Assembly: GCA_009773665.1 (NCBI GenBank)
Contig: WSYE01000016.1
Location: forward strand, 27,400 to 91,399
Reading direction: 5' to 3'
From: Desulfovibrionaceae bacterium
Lineage (GTDB): Bacteria > Desulfobacterota > Desulfovibrionia > Desulfovibrionales > Desulfovibrionaceae
DNA length: 64,000 nucleotides
Shown: piece after piece, positions 42,447 through 50,803 of the stretch
Position numbering within the stretch: position 1 is the stretch's first letter
Layout: every line of letters begins with the position of its first letter
Translations under genes and position numbers: made by a program
The notes under the pieces: generated by a model
Told to the model about the DNA's origin: nothing
The model's database searches: none
The model's input: the letters and a program-made list of their open reading frames with translations, nothing else

Positions 42447-43039
42447 AGAAGAGCAGGCCTGGGTCAAGGCCGTTTTTCTGTTTCACGGCACAATCCCGGA
42501 CGATGAGTCGTTTGACGATGCTCGCGTGCACGCGAAGCGAAATGTTCCGCCGCCACCCAGGATACTTGACCACGATGTGATGATTCCCGTGCGCGTGGCA
42601 AATATACCCCAACCGTGCGCCGGGCGGCCATCTTCAGCCATATATCCCGGCTTGCGCCAGGATTCCATAAAATTTGACCGGGAATAATCCGGCAGGCAGG
42701 CCCAGACCGGACAGTTCGGGAGCAACACAGCTAAATTATGCATCTTTTTCGGCACACGCAGTGCCCTGTCGCCCCAAGGAACCATTTCCAAACAATACGA
42801 ATATGGTCGTGAAAGGAGTTGACACCGCCCTGGAAAGGCTTAGAAAGGGTGTCTGGCGGTTATCCGCCCCGGCATGCCTGCCTGCGAGGTGAGGACCAGC
42901 TGCAAGTCCCGCCCATCCCAATCAGACTGTATTTGCCGCACCGGCATTTTCCCCGATGAAGCCTCCTTGACCGTGTTTGCAGCTAAAAAGCGTGTCATAT
43001 CTGCGTCATCGCTCTGCAACACGAACCCAAGGATCTCCT
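42447..43039. other. Long intergenic region between upp and the helicase gene
   Basis: About 590 bases. Open frames on either strand lack ribosome-binding sites and conserved-looking content. It must hold promoters for both divergent units. A long 5' leader for the DEAD-box gene is possible. Confidence 0.4.
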
Positions 43040-44887
43040 TTGCAATTCGCAGACTTCGATTTTCATTCCGCTATTACCACCAACATCAAGGCTCTCGGCT
43101 ACGAAACCCCCACCCCGATTCAGAGCGAGGCCATGCCTCACGTGATCGCGGGGCGTGACGTCATGGGTCTGGCCCAGACCGGCACCGGCAAGACCGCCGC
43201 GTTCCTGCTGCCCATCATCGACAGGTTTCTGAAGAACCCCAAGCCGCTTCGCGGCTCGTGCCGTTGCCTGATCATCGCCCCTACCCGTGAGCTGGCCGAA
43301 CAGATTCATGAGGCCGCCCGCGACTACACCAAGGGACTGCGCTTCCGCACCGTCACCGTGTACGGCGGCGTGGGCCTCGGCCCCCAGGCCAACAACCTGC
43401 GCCGTGGCGCGGACATCGTGGTTGCCTGCCCCGGCCGCCTGCTGGACCACCTGAACCAGGGCAACGCCAACCTCTCCGGCGTTGACGTGCTGGTTCTGGA
43501 CGAAGCCGACCACATGTTCGACATGGGCTTTCTCCCCGACATCAAGAAGATCCTGTCCAGGCTGCCCGCCGAGCGCCAGACCCTGCTCTTCTCGGCCACC
43601 ATGCCCGATTCCATTCGCGGCCTGGCCAACGAGACCCTGAAGGACCCGGCCCTGGTGCGCATCGGCCGCACGGCCCCGGCCTGCACCATCGAGCAGTGCC
43701 TGTACCCCGTGCCCCAGCACCTGAAGACCAAGCTGCTGCTGACCCTGCTGGACGACAACAAGGAAGGCTCCGTGCTGGTGTTCACCCGCACTAAGCACCG
43801 CGCCAAGCGTCTGGCCGAACAGCTGGACCGCAGCGGCTATTCCAGCTCCTGCCTCCAGGGCAACCTGAGCCAGGCCCAGCGCCAGAAGGCCATGGAAGGC
43901 TTCCGGGCGGGACGCTTCCGCATCCTGGTGGCCACCGACATCGCCGCGCGCGGCATCGACGTGTCCCGCGTGTCCCACGTGGTGAACTACGACCTGCCCG
44001 ACACTCCCGAGACCTACACGCACCGCGTGGGCCGCACCGGTCGCGCCGAGCGCGAAGGTCAGGCCCATACGCTTGTGACCAGCGACGATGTTTCCATGGT
44101 CAGGGCCATCGAGCGTCTGCTGGGCAAGGCCATCGACCGTCGCAAGCTGCCCGGCTTCGACTACGCGGCCTCGTCTGCCGAGCGCAACACCGAGTTTGAT
44201 CGTCCGCCCCTTCGCAACGAGCGCTCCGGGCACGGACAGGGCCAGCGCGGCCAGTACGGTCGCTCCGGCTCCGCCTACAGCGGCGCCAACGGCGGCGCAG
44301 GCGATTCCGGCAGGTCCGCCTACGGCGACCGTGGCCACGGGCATCACGCTTCGGGCGCTCCCTCCAGGGGCAACGCCGGTTCCTACGGTTCCGACCAGCC
44401 CCGCAGCAACGCCTCCGACCGTGAAGGCAACTCCTGGCAGGCCCCGCGCGGCCAGTACCAGGGACGCCCCGCACGCGCCGAAGGCCAGGGCGGTTACGCC
44501 CGCACCGGCTCCCAGGCCCCCGCTGGCCGCTACGCCGACAACGGCGGCAGGCCCGCCGCTCCCCGCACCGACCGGCAGGACGGCGGCAACTGGCGCGGCC
44601 AGGACAACCGACGCGCTGACGGCTACCAGGGTCAGCCCCGCCGCCAGGAAGGCGATCGTTCCGACACCCGCCGCACCTACGGTGAGCCGGGACAGAGCCG
44701 TCCCTATGCCGGCCCCGGACGCGACGACACCCCCCGCGCCGCCCGCCCCTACAACAACCGTGGCGGCAACCAGGGCTTCTACGGTCGTCCTACCGAAGGC
44801 GACGCCTCCGGCAACCGCGAGACCGCGCGCCGCGAACAGGACGAGCGTCCCGTTGCCGCCAAGCGTGAGGATGGACAGGCTGCCTAA
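43040..44887 (+). CDS. DEAD-box RNA helicase with long RGG-type tail
   Basis: 615 residues from TTG 43040; AAGGA six bases upstream decides it over TTG 42977. The protein then starts with the usual LQFADFDF. RecA domains 1-370: Q motif ETPTPIQ, AQTGTGKT, PTRELAEQ, VLDEADHM, SAT, and RVGRTGRAE with the arginine fingers. The last about 220 residues are low-complexity, rich in Gly, Arg, Asn, Gln and Ser (RGQYGR, RPYNNRGGN), a tail that binds RNA and could promote condensation (inference). Role: remodelling of RNA or ribosome assembly, often in the cold. RhlE/CsdA-like. Confidence 0.95.
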   Translation: MQFADFDFHSAITTNIKALGYETPTPIQSEAMPHVIAGRDVMGLAQTGTGKTAAFLLPIIDRFLKNPKPLRGSCRCLIIAPTRELAEQIHEAARDYTKGLRFRTVTVYGGVGLGPQANNLRRGADIVVACPGRLLDHLNQGNANLSGVDVLVLDEADHMFDMGFLPDIKKILSRLPAERQTLLFSATMPDSIRGLANETLKDPALVRIGRTAPACTIEQCLYPVPQHLKTKLLLTLLDDNKEGSVLVFTRTKHRAKRLAEQLDRSGYSSSCLQGNLSQAQRQKAMEGFRAGRFRILVATDIAARGIDVSRVSHVVNYDLPDTPETYTHRVGRTGRAEREGQAHTLVTSDDVSMVRAIERLLGKAIDRRKLPGFDYAASSAERNTEFDRPPLRNERSGHGQGQRGQYGRSGSAYSGANGGAGDSGRSAYGDRGHGHHASGAPSRGNAGSYGSDQPRSNASDREGNSWQAPRGQYQGRPARAEGQGGYARTGSQAPAGRYADNGGRPAAPRTDRQDGGNWRGQDNRRADGYQGQPRRQEGDRSDTRRTYGEPGQSRPYAGPGRDDTPRAARPYNNRGGNQGFYGRPTEGDASGNRETARREQDERPVAAKREDGQAA

Positions 44888-44910
44888 ACGCCTGACCTAG
44901 CTGATACATC

Positions 44911-44938
44911 AAGGGGGCCACACGGCCCCCTTTTTTTG
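44911..44938. terminator. Bidirectional terminator after the helicase gene
   Basis: AAGGGGGCC / GGCCCCCTT stem, 4-base loop, then a run of seven T. The converging gene ends at 44941. Confidence 0.92.
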
Positions 44939-44940
44939 CG

Positions 44941-46224
44941 TCACATGCTCTCGCCCATCAGTTCCTTGCCCGCCTTCTCCCGGATGGTCCACTTGCGGGC
45001 GGTCAGGGCCTTTCTGGCCGCTGGGCTTATCGTGCCCGTCAGCCACAGTTCCACGCCGATCACATCATGGCGCTCCAGGGCAGCTTCAACGCTCTTGGTC
45101 AGGTCGGACAGGTTTTGGGTCCAGCACAGATGGTCCAGCGGGAAGCACAGCACCAGCTTGCGATCACCGCTCACCGCGCCCGGCAGCGCCCCAACGGGCG
45201 TAAAACCGCGCAGTGCGGACACGACGCGATGGTATCCGGCGTACATCCTGTCCATGCGCACGGTGAAGTTGGCCTGATCCTGATCGGCAACCTTTGCGGC
45301 CAGACGCAGAAACTCCGATTTGCTTCCGGCGCGTCGCATATCGTTCAGATACTTGACCAAAAGGGTCTGCTGGGTGGGAGTGAATTCGGCGTTGTCCATG
45401 AAGGCCGTGAGGGCCTTGTCCTGGACGCCCATGGACTCGAGCATCTGACGGTTCTGCATGCGCAGTTCCGCAGGAGGCAGGGCCAGATCCACCTCCTTGA
45501 GCCAGTTCACGCCGCCGACGGACGAGACCGCGATGCCCACCCCGCCGGGGATGAGCACCTTGAGGCCGGTGGCGGTCAGCCCCCCGGCGTAGCCTGCCCC
45601 GGCTACGGAGCGCAGGCGCTCCTGCATGGGTTGGTTGGCGGAATATGGGTCCACGCCGTAGGCCACGGCGTATTCGCGCCGGGAGGCGGCGAATCCGGTG
45701 AGCTTGGCCCCGGCGGAGTCCTCGTATTTGCTGGCTGGGCTGCCGTTCATGGATTCGCCCGCGCGCGAAAAGAGCTTGCCCACGCCGGACGCCGCGTCGC
45801 CCAGGGTCTTCACCGGCTCCGTGACCAGATTCTTGACGCCCATCACCAGGCTCACGCCGCCGTCCCACACGCCCTTACCGAACTCTTGTGCGCCGCTGGC
45901 CTTGTCCATGGCGGCCATGGCCGCAAACTCGTCCACGCGCTGTGCCAAAAGCGCCGTAGACGTGACGAGGTACGGCCCATAGCGTGAGCGCACGCGGTAG
46001 ACGTTCACATAGCCGTCGTTCTGCACGGCCTCTTCCACGCGGTGATGCGGACCTGAAAGCAGGGCCGGTGGGAGGATGCGCGAGGCGACCAGATTGTAGG
46101 GGCGCTCGAAAGGTTCAGGCTTGGGCGAAACGAACGGCAGCGCCTGGACGCTGCCGGGAACGGCAAACAGCGCAAGGATGAAGCAGGCGGCGGCTAACGC
46201 CTTGAACGCGCACGGTCTGGGCAA
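44941..46224 (-). CDS. Exported protein of unknown function
   Basis: 427 residues from TTG 46224, a weak start with no clear ribosome-binding site. Signal peptide ALAAACFILALFAVPGSVQA. The mature protein is helical and contains a Gly/Ala/Val-rich segment (GAGYAGGLTATGLKVLIPGGVGIAVSSVGG, about 205-235) that could insert in a membrane or form a glycine-zipper hairpin. No enzyme motifs. The last part (VLCFPLDHLCWTQNLSDL, two Cys) looks globular. I do not recognise the family. It stands alone between the helicase and the importer genes. Confidence 0.7.
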   Translation of the reverse strand: MPRPCAFKALAAACFILALFAVPGSVQALPFVSPKPEPFERPYNLVASRILPPALLSGPHHRVEEAVQNDGYVNVYRVRSRYGPYLVTSTALLAQRVDEFAAMAAMDKASGAQEFGKGVWDGGVSLVMGVKNLVTEPVKTLGDAASGVGKLFSRAGESMNGSPASKYEDSAGAKLTGFAASRREYAVAYGVDPYSANQPMQERLRSVAGAGYAGGLTATGLKVLIPGGVGIAVSSVGGVNWLKEVDLALPPAELRMQNRQMLESMGVQDKALTAFMDNAEFTPTQQTLLVKYLNDMRRAGSKSEFLRLAAKVADQDQANFTVRMDRMYAGYHRVVSALRGFTPVGALPGAVSGDRKLVLCFPLDHLCWTQNLSDLTKSVEAALERHDVIGVELWLTGTISPAARKALTARKWTIREKAGKELMGESM

Positions 46225-46380
46225 TCGCGGGACGTCCTGGGCTTGTATTGAATTCTGTCAGGAAGCGCACGTACTTGGTAAGGCACGCGAAGAAGACTGT
46301 GCCTGCTTCCGCCGGGGTTCGCAAGCTCCTCGCGCAACTCGGCCTGTCCTGGCCCGCAAAAGCACTTCAGACCCCATAAG

Positions 46381-46419
46381 GGATTCCACAAGGGCGGAGC
46401 CCTTTGGCCGCCGGAGGCT
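46381..46419 (-). repeat. GC-rich hairpin tail repeat of the importer operon, copy 8
   Basis: On the minus strand about 70 bases after the last importer gene: GCCTCCGGCGGCC then AAAGGGCTCCGCCCTTT. Confidence 0.75.
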
Positions 46420-46485
46420 TTCCCCCACGCCACTCTCCCCGCCCCCAGCCAGACACACTCTCCCAGACCGCCTAATCCCTCGCGA

Positions 46486-47493
46486 CTAAATCCGCCCCTC
46501 CTGCACACCGTGACAAGCGACCATGTGCCCCGGCTCGGCCTCGATGACCACGGGAACCTCCACGCGGCAGCGTTCTTCCGCGTGCTTGCAGCGGCCATGG
46601 AACACACAGCCCGGCGGCAGGTTGATGGGCGAGGGAATCTCGCCGATCAGGCGCACGCGCTTGGCCGGGTCCGCGCCGAGCCTGGGAATCGCGGACAGGA
46701 GCGCCTGGGTGTAGGGGTGCAGCGGCCTGTCGAACAGGGTGTCCGCGTCGGTCAGCTCACACAGCGACCCCAGGTACATCACGGCCACGCGGGTGGAGAT
46801 GTGGCGCACCACGCCCAGGTCGTGGCTGATGAACAGATAGGTCAGGCCGCGCTGCTCCTGGGCATCCATGAGCAGGTTCAGGATCTGGGCCTGGATGGAC
46901 ACGTCGAGCGCCGAGATGGGCTCGTCGGCCACGATGAATTCCGGGTCCACGGTCAAGGCGCGGGCGATGGACACGCGCTGGCGCTGGCCGCCGGAGAACT
47001 CGTGGGGGTAGTTCCCGGCCCAGGCCGGGTCCAGGCCCACCTGGCACATCACCTCGGCCACGCGCTCGGAGACCTGCGCCGGGGAAAGCTCCGGGAAGTG
47101 CATGTGCACCGGCTCCTCCAGGATGGAGCGCACGGTGAGGCGCGGGTTCAGCGAGGCATAGGGGTCCTGAAAAACCATCTGCATGCGCTTTCGGAAGGGG
47201 CGCATGGCCTTGGGGGAGAGGTTGTCGGTGCGCTGGCCGTCGAACCAGACCTCGCCCGCCGTGGGCGCGTGCAGGCCGATGACCGCGCGGGCCAGGGTGG
47301 ACTTGCCGCAGCCGGACTCGCCCACCACAGCCAGGGTCTCGCCCTGGGCGATGGACAGGGTCACGCCGTTGACCGCATTGACCACGGTGCGGCGGCGCAC
47401 GATGCGTCCGGACTCAAGCTTCAGCTGATCCAGGAAGCCCCCGGATATGTCGAAACGCTTCTCGACGTTCTTGATCTCTACCAGGGCGCTCAT
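46486..47493 (-). CDS. oppF: Oligopeptide ABC transporter ATP-binding protein (OppF/DppF-like)
   Basis: 335 residues from ATG 47493, with GGAGG upstream. It overlaps the stop of the preceding ATPase gene (ATGA). Walker A GESGCGKST, Q loop VFQDPYASLNPRLTV, signature FSGGQRQRVSIARAL, Walker B FIVADEPISALD, and the C-terminal oligopeptide-type extension with cysteines (PGCVFHGRCKHAEERC). Cytoplasmic energising subunit. Last gene of the dppB-dppC-oppD-oppF order. Confidence 0.94.
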   Translation of the reverse strand: MSALVEIKNVEKRFDISGGFLDQLKLESGRIVRRRTVVNAVNGVTLSIAQGETLAVVGESGCGKSTLARAVIGLHAPTAGEVWFDGQRTDNLSPKAMRPFRKRMQMVFQDPYASLNPRLTVRSILEEPVHMHFPELSPAQVSERVAEVMCQVGLDPAWAGNYPHEFSGGQRQRVSIARALTVDPEFIVADEPISALDVSIQAQILNLLMDAQEQRGLTYLFISHDLGVVRHISTRVAVMYLGSLCELTDADTLFDRPLHPYTQALLSAIPRLGADPAKRVRLIGEIPSPINLPPGCVFHGRCKHAEERCRVEVPVVIEAEPGHMVACHGVQEGRI

Positions 47494-48470
47494 GAGCGGG
47501 CCTCCTGCGTGACGGCGTGGCAGGCCACGCGAACGGCCCCGTGGTCGCACAGGGCGGGAATCTTTTCCGAACACACGGGCATCACGGACTGGCAGCGCGG
47601 ATGGAACGGACAGCCCGGCGGGATGCTGGTGAGGCCGGGCATCACGCCCGGAATCTGATTCAGACGGCCCCGGCGCTTTTGCAGGCCGGGCAGCGCGGCC
47701 AAGAGCCCCTGGGTGTAGGGGTGGCTCGGGTTAGTGATGATCTCGGCGGTGGGGCCGACTTCCACGATGTAGCCGGCGTACATGATGGCCATGCGCTGGG
47801 TGACCTGGCTGACAACGCCCAGGTCGTGACTGATGAGGATGAGGCCCATGCGGTCGGACTCGCACAGCTCAAGCAGAAGCTCCATGATCTCGGCCTGGAT
47901 GGTCACGTCCAGGGCGGTGGAGGGCTCGTCCGCGATGATGAGCGCCGGATCGGACAACAGCGAGATGGCGATGACGATGCGCTGGCGCATGCCCCCGGAG
48001 AATTCGTGCGGGTACTGCTTCAGGCGGCGCTCGGGCGAGGAGATGTGCACCTTGGCCAGTTTGTCCATGGCGATGGCGCGGGCCTCGTCCCCGGAGACGT
48101 TGCGGTGGGCGCGCACGGTTTCGAGCATCTGCTGGCCGATGGTGAGCACCGGGTTCAGCGTCATCATGGGGTCCTGGAAGATCATGGCCACGCGGTCGCC
48201 CCGGATGGAGCGCATCTCCTCGGGGGAGAGCTTGCTCAGGTCGCGGCCCTCGAAGAGCACCTGCCCACCGCTGATGTAGCCGGGCTGGCTGATGAGATTT
48301 ATGATGGAGAACCCGGTGATGGACTTGCCCGCGCCGGATTCGCCCACCAGCCCAAGGCGCTCGCCCTTGGCCACGTCGAAGGTGACTCCTTTGACGGCCT
48401 GGTATTTCCCGGAACGCAGCGCAAAGGTGACCTCCAGGTCTTTCACCTGGAGAAGGGTTTCTGGCGTCAT
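47490..48470 (-). CDS. oppD: Oligopeptide ABC transporter ATP-binding protein (OppD/DppD-like)
   Basis: 326 residues. Walker A GESGAGKS, MIFQDPMMTLNPVLTIG, FSGGMRQRIVIAISLL, IIADEPSTALDVTIQ, and C-terminal PGCPFHPRCQSVMPVC. Five bases after the permease gene. Forms the heterodimeric ATPase with the downstream gene. Confidence 0.94.
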   Translation of the reverse strand: MTPETLLQVKDLEVTFALRSGKYQAVKGVTFDVAKGERLGLVGESGAGKSITGFSIINLISQPGYISGGQVLFEGRDLSKLSPEEMRSIRGDRVAMIFQDPMMTLNPVLTIGQQMLETVRAHRNVSGDEARAIAMDKLAKVHISSPERRLKQYPHEFSGGMRQRIVIAISLLSDPALIIADEPSTALDVTIQAEIMELLLELCESDRMGLILISHDLGVVSQVTQRMAIMYAGYIVEVGPTAEIITNPSHPYTQGLLAALPGLQKRRGRLNQIPGVMPGLTSIPPGCPFHPRCQSVMPVCSEKIPALCDHGAVRVACHAVTQEARS

Positions 48471-48474
48471 GGGG

Positions 48475-49407
48475 CTACCCCTTCTTGTAGAGCTTGGGGT
48501 TCAGGAAATCGCGCAGCCAGTCGCCCAGCAGGTTGATCACCAGGATGAGCACAACCAGCGTGATGCCCGGAAAGGCCGTGATCCACCACGCGCCGCTGAA
48601 GATGTACTCGAAGCCGGTCTTGATGAGCGACCCCAACGACGGGCGTGTGACGGGCATGCCAAGGCCGAGAAACGACAGGGCCGCCTCGCTCATGATGGCC
48701 CCGGCCACCTGCACCGTGGCGATGACGAGCACTGGCGACAGGGTGTTGGGCATGATGTGCTTGAACATGATGCGCAAGGGCGGCAGGCCGATGACCCGCG
48801 CGGCCTCCACGTATTCCTTCTTCTTCTCGCCCAAAACCGAGGCGCGCACCGTGCGGGCCACCTGCGGCCACTCGGCCAGGCCGATGACCAGCACCAGGAT
48901 GGGCACGGCCATCTGTTCCCGAAGCGCCAGGGCGTGCCTGCCCAGCAGCACGTCCACCAGCACGCTTATGATGATGGCCACCATCAGCGTGGAGAACGAA
49001 AGCTGCACGTCGGCCATGCGCATCAGGAAGGCGTCGGTCTTGCCCCCGGCGTAGCCCGCCGTGAGGCCAAGCACCACGCCGATCACGCATTGCAGGATGG
49101 TGGCCCCCAGGCCGATGATGATGGAGGTGCGCATGCCATAGAGCATGGCGGAGAGGAGGTCGCGCCCCTGCTGGTCCGTGCCCAGGATGAAGTTCGACGA
49201 GCCGTCCTCCAGCCACATGGGCGCGGTGCGCGCGTCCAGGATGTCGGTGTTGGAGGCGTCGTACACGTCATGGGGCGCTATGACCGGCGCAAGGAAGGCC
49301 GCAGCGACCATCACGAACAGGACGACGGTGCAGGAGACGGCCACGGGGTCGCGCAGGAAGCGGTACAGGAACCAGGAATTCTTGAAGGCAGTCCATTTGG
49401 CAAGCAC
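48475..49407 (-). CDS. dppC: Oligopeptide ABC transporter permease (OppC/DppC-like)
   Basis: 310 residues from GTG 49407 (GGAGG seven bases upstream). The frame is open further upstream, but that part is a shadow of the dppB gene. N-terminal membrane segment (AVSCTVVLFVMVAAAFLAPVIAPH), the DppC-type LGTDQQGRDLLSAMLYGMRTSI, and EAA loop EAARVIGLPPLRIMFKHIMPN. Inner-membrane channel half. Confidence 0.94.
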   Translation of the reverse strand: MLAKWTAFKNSWFLYRFLRDPVAVSCTVVLFVMVAAAFLAPVIAPHDVYDASNTDILDARTAPMWLEDGSSNFILGTDQQGRDLLSAMLYGMRTSIIIGLGATILQCVIGVVLGLTAGYAGGKTDAFLMRMADVQLSFSTLMVAIIISVLVDVLLGRHALALREQMAVPILVLVIGLAEWPQVARTVRASVLGEKKKEYVEAARVIGLPPLRIMFKHIMPNTLSPVLVIATVQVAGAIMSEAALSFLGLGMPVTRPSLGSLIKTGFEYIFSGAWWITAFPGITLVVLILVINLLGDWLRDFLNPKLYKKG

Positions 49408-49409
49408 GG

Positions 49410-50387
49410 CTATTTCCTCCCCGTAACCCGGACCATGGGGTTCACCAGCCCGTAGACAAGGTCCACGACGGTGTTCACGCCCACGAAGATGAGACCGACG
49501 ACCACCAGATAGGCCACCAGCAGCGAGGTGTCCGCGCGCTCCACGGCTTGCAGGAAGATAAATCCCATGCCCTGCCATTGGAACACCGTCTCGGTGAGGA
49601 TGGTGAAGGCCAGCATGGTGCCGATGCGCACGCCGCCCACGGTGATCACCGGCAGGAGCGTGTTCTTGAAGGCGTGCACCAGATAGATGCGCCACAGGGG
49701 CAGGCCTTTGGCGTAGGCGAACTTCACGAACTCGCTCTGGAGCACTTCCATCATCTCGGAGCGGATCAGGCGCACGAACAGCGGCAGTGTGAGCGAGGCC
49801 AGCGATATGGAGGGCAGCACCATGTGGCGGATGCCGTCCCAGGTGGCAAGCCCGGTTGTCCAGCCGCCGGGCAGCACGATGGTGTCGCCGCGCCCGAAGG
49901 AGGGCAGCCAGCCCAGGTACACCGAGAATATCCAGATGAGGATGATGGCTATGAGAAACACCGGGATGGACACGCCCACGATGGACACGCCCATGATGAT
50001 GCGCGTGAGCACGGATTTAGGCCGGATGGCCGCATAGATGCCCATGGGCAGAGACAGCACAAGCACCCAGATGACGGCGCAGAACACAAGCTCGGCCGTG
50101 GCCGGGAATTTCTGGAGGATGACGTCCAGGGCGGGCTTGCCGAACATGTAGGAGATGCCGAGGTCGCCGCGCGCGGCGTTGGTGACGAAGCGGATGTACT
50201 GCTTTGGCAGCGGATCGGACAAGCCCAGCTTCTCGCGCAGGAGCTGGCGTTCCGCCTCAGACACGGACTCGCCCGCCAGGTCGCGGATGGGGTCGCCGAT
50301 CTTGTGCTGCACGGCGAAGCAGACCAGGCTGATGACGACCATGACCAGTGCGGCCTGGCCTGCCCGTCTGATGAAAAAGGCGAACAT
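49410..50387 (-). CDS. dppB: Oligopeptide ABC transporter permease (OppB/DppB-like)
   Basis: 325 residues from ATG 50387, with GGAGG about 7 bases upstream. Six membrane segments. DppB-type features: LLREKLGLSDPLPKQYIRFV in the periplasmic loop, and the EAA-like KFAYAKGLPLWRIYLVHAFKNTLLPVIT. First gene of the permease-ATPase block. The matching binding-protein gene lies upstream beyond a terminator-like hairpin. Confidence 0.94.
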   Translation of the reverse strand: MFAFFIRRAGQAALVMVVISLVCFAVQHKIGDPIRDLAGESVSEAERQLLREKLGLSDPLPKQYIRFVTNAARGDLGISYMFGKPALDVILQKFPATAELVFCAVIWVLVLSLPMGIYAAIRPKSVLTRIIMGVSIVGVSIPVFLIAIILIWIFSVYLGWLPSFGRGDTIVLPGGWTTGLATWDGIRHMVLPSISLASLTLPLFVRLIRSEMMEVLQSEFVKFAYAKGLPLWRIYLVHAFKNTLLPVITVGGVRIGTMLAFTILTETVFQWQGMGFIFLQAVERADTSLLVAYLVVVGLIFVGVNTVVDLVYGLVNPMVRVTGRK

Positions 50388-50744
50388 TGGTTGACCTCCC
50401 TACCGGTGGGGCGTGCCCCCGAAATACCTCCGGGCCGCATGATGGCCGCATGGCGTGAAGCGCCCCGCGCGGGAGAATCGGCGAAATGCCGAAGCGCAAG
50501 GCGTGCCGTGCGGGTCTGAAGACAGCCCGGAGTCAGAAATAACTGCCTCGCATAGCCGATTTAGGGCCGTTGGTCCAGAGCAAGCGGACTTGCGCGGTCC
50601 CGGGCACGCTGCCGCCCTTGGGAAACCAACCCGTGGAAATGACGACTGTTTCGCAAGCATACCGGGCAAGAAAAGCGGAACTGATTTGGTTCGTTTTCTT
50701 TCAGAGTGTCGGCTTGTTCCGGCGCGCTCCCCCGCAAACGCAAA
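50388..50744. other. Intergenic leader between binding-protein and permease genes
   Basis: About 360 bases with no convincing gene. Probably the leader of the permease operon. I see no named riboswitch. Confidence 0.35.
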
Positions 50745-50773
50745 AAGCCGGAGGGGCATGGCCCCTCCGGCTT
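50745..50773 (-). terminator. Terminator or attenuator after the peptide-binding protein gene
   Basis: AAGCCGGAGGGGC / GCCCCTCCGGCTT, 13-base perfect stem with a 3-base loop; on the minus strand followed by TTTTTGCG. It would make the binding protein more abundant than the permeases. Confidence 0.85.
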
Positions 50774-50803
50774 GTTCAATCAGTGCGCGCGTTCAGGCGC
50801 TTG

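Noticed and set aside
42483..42921. Short overlapping open frames between upp and the helicase gene
   Set aside because: No protein-like composition or start signals; treated as intergenic.
42977..44347. Open frame of 450 codons on the minus strand across the helicase gene
   Set aside because: Gly/Ala/Val/His-rich shadow of a strongly biased coding strand.
49408..49695. N-terminal extension of the dppC frame
   Set aside because: Overlaps dppB in another frame; GTG 49407 with GGAGG is a better start.
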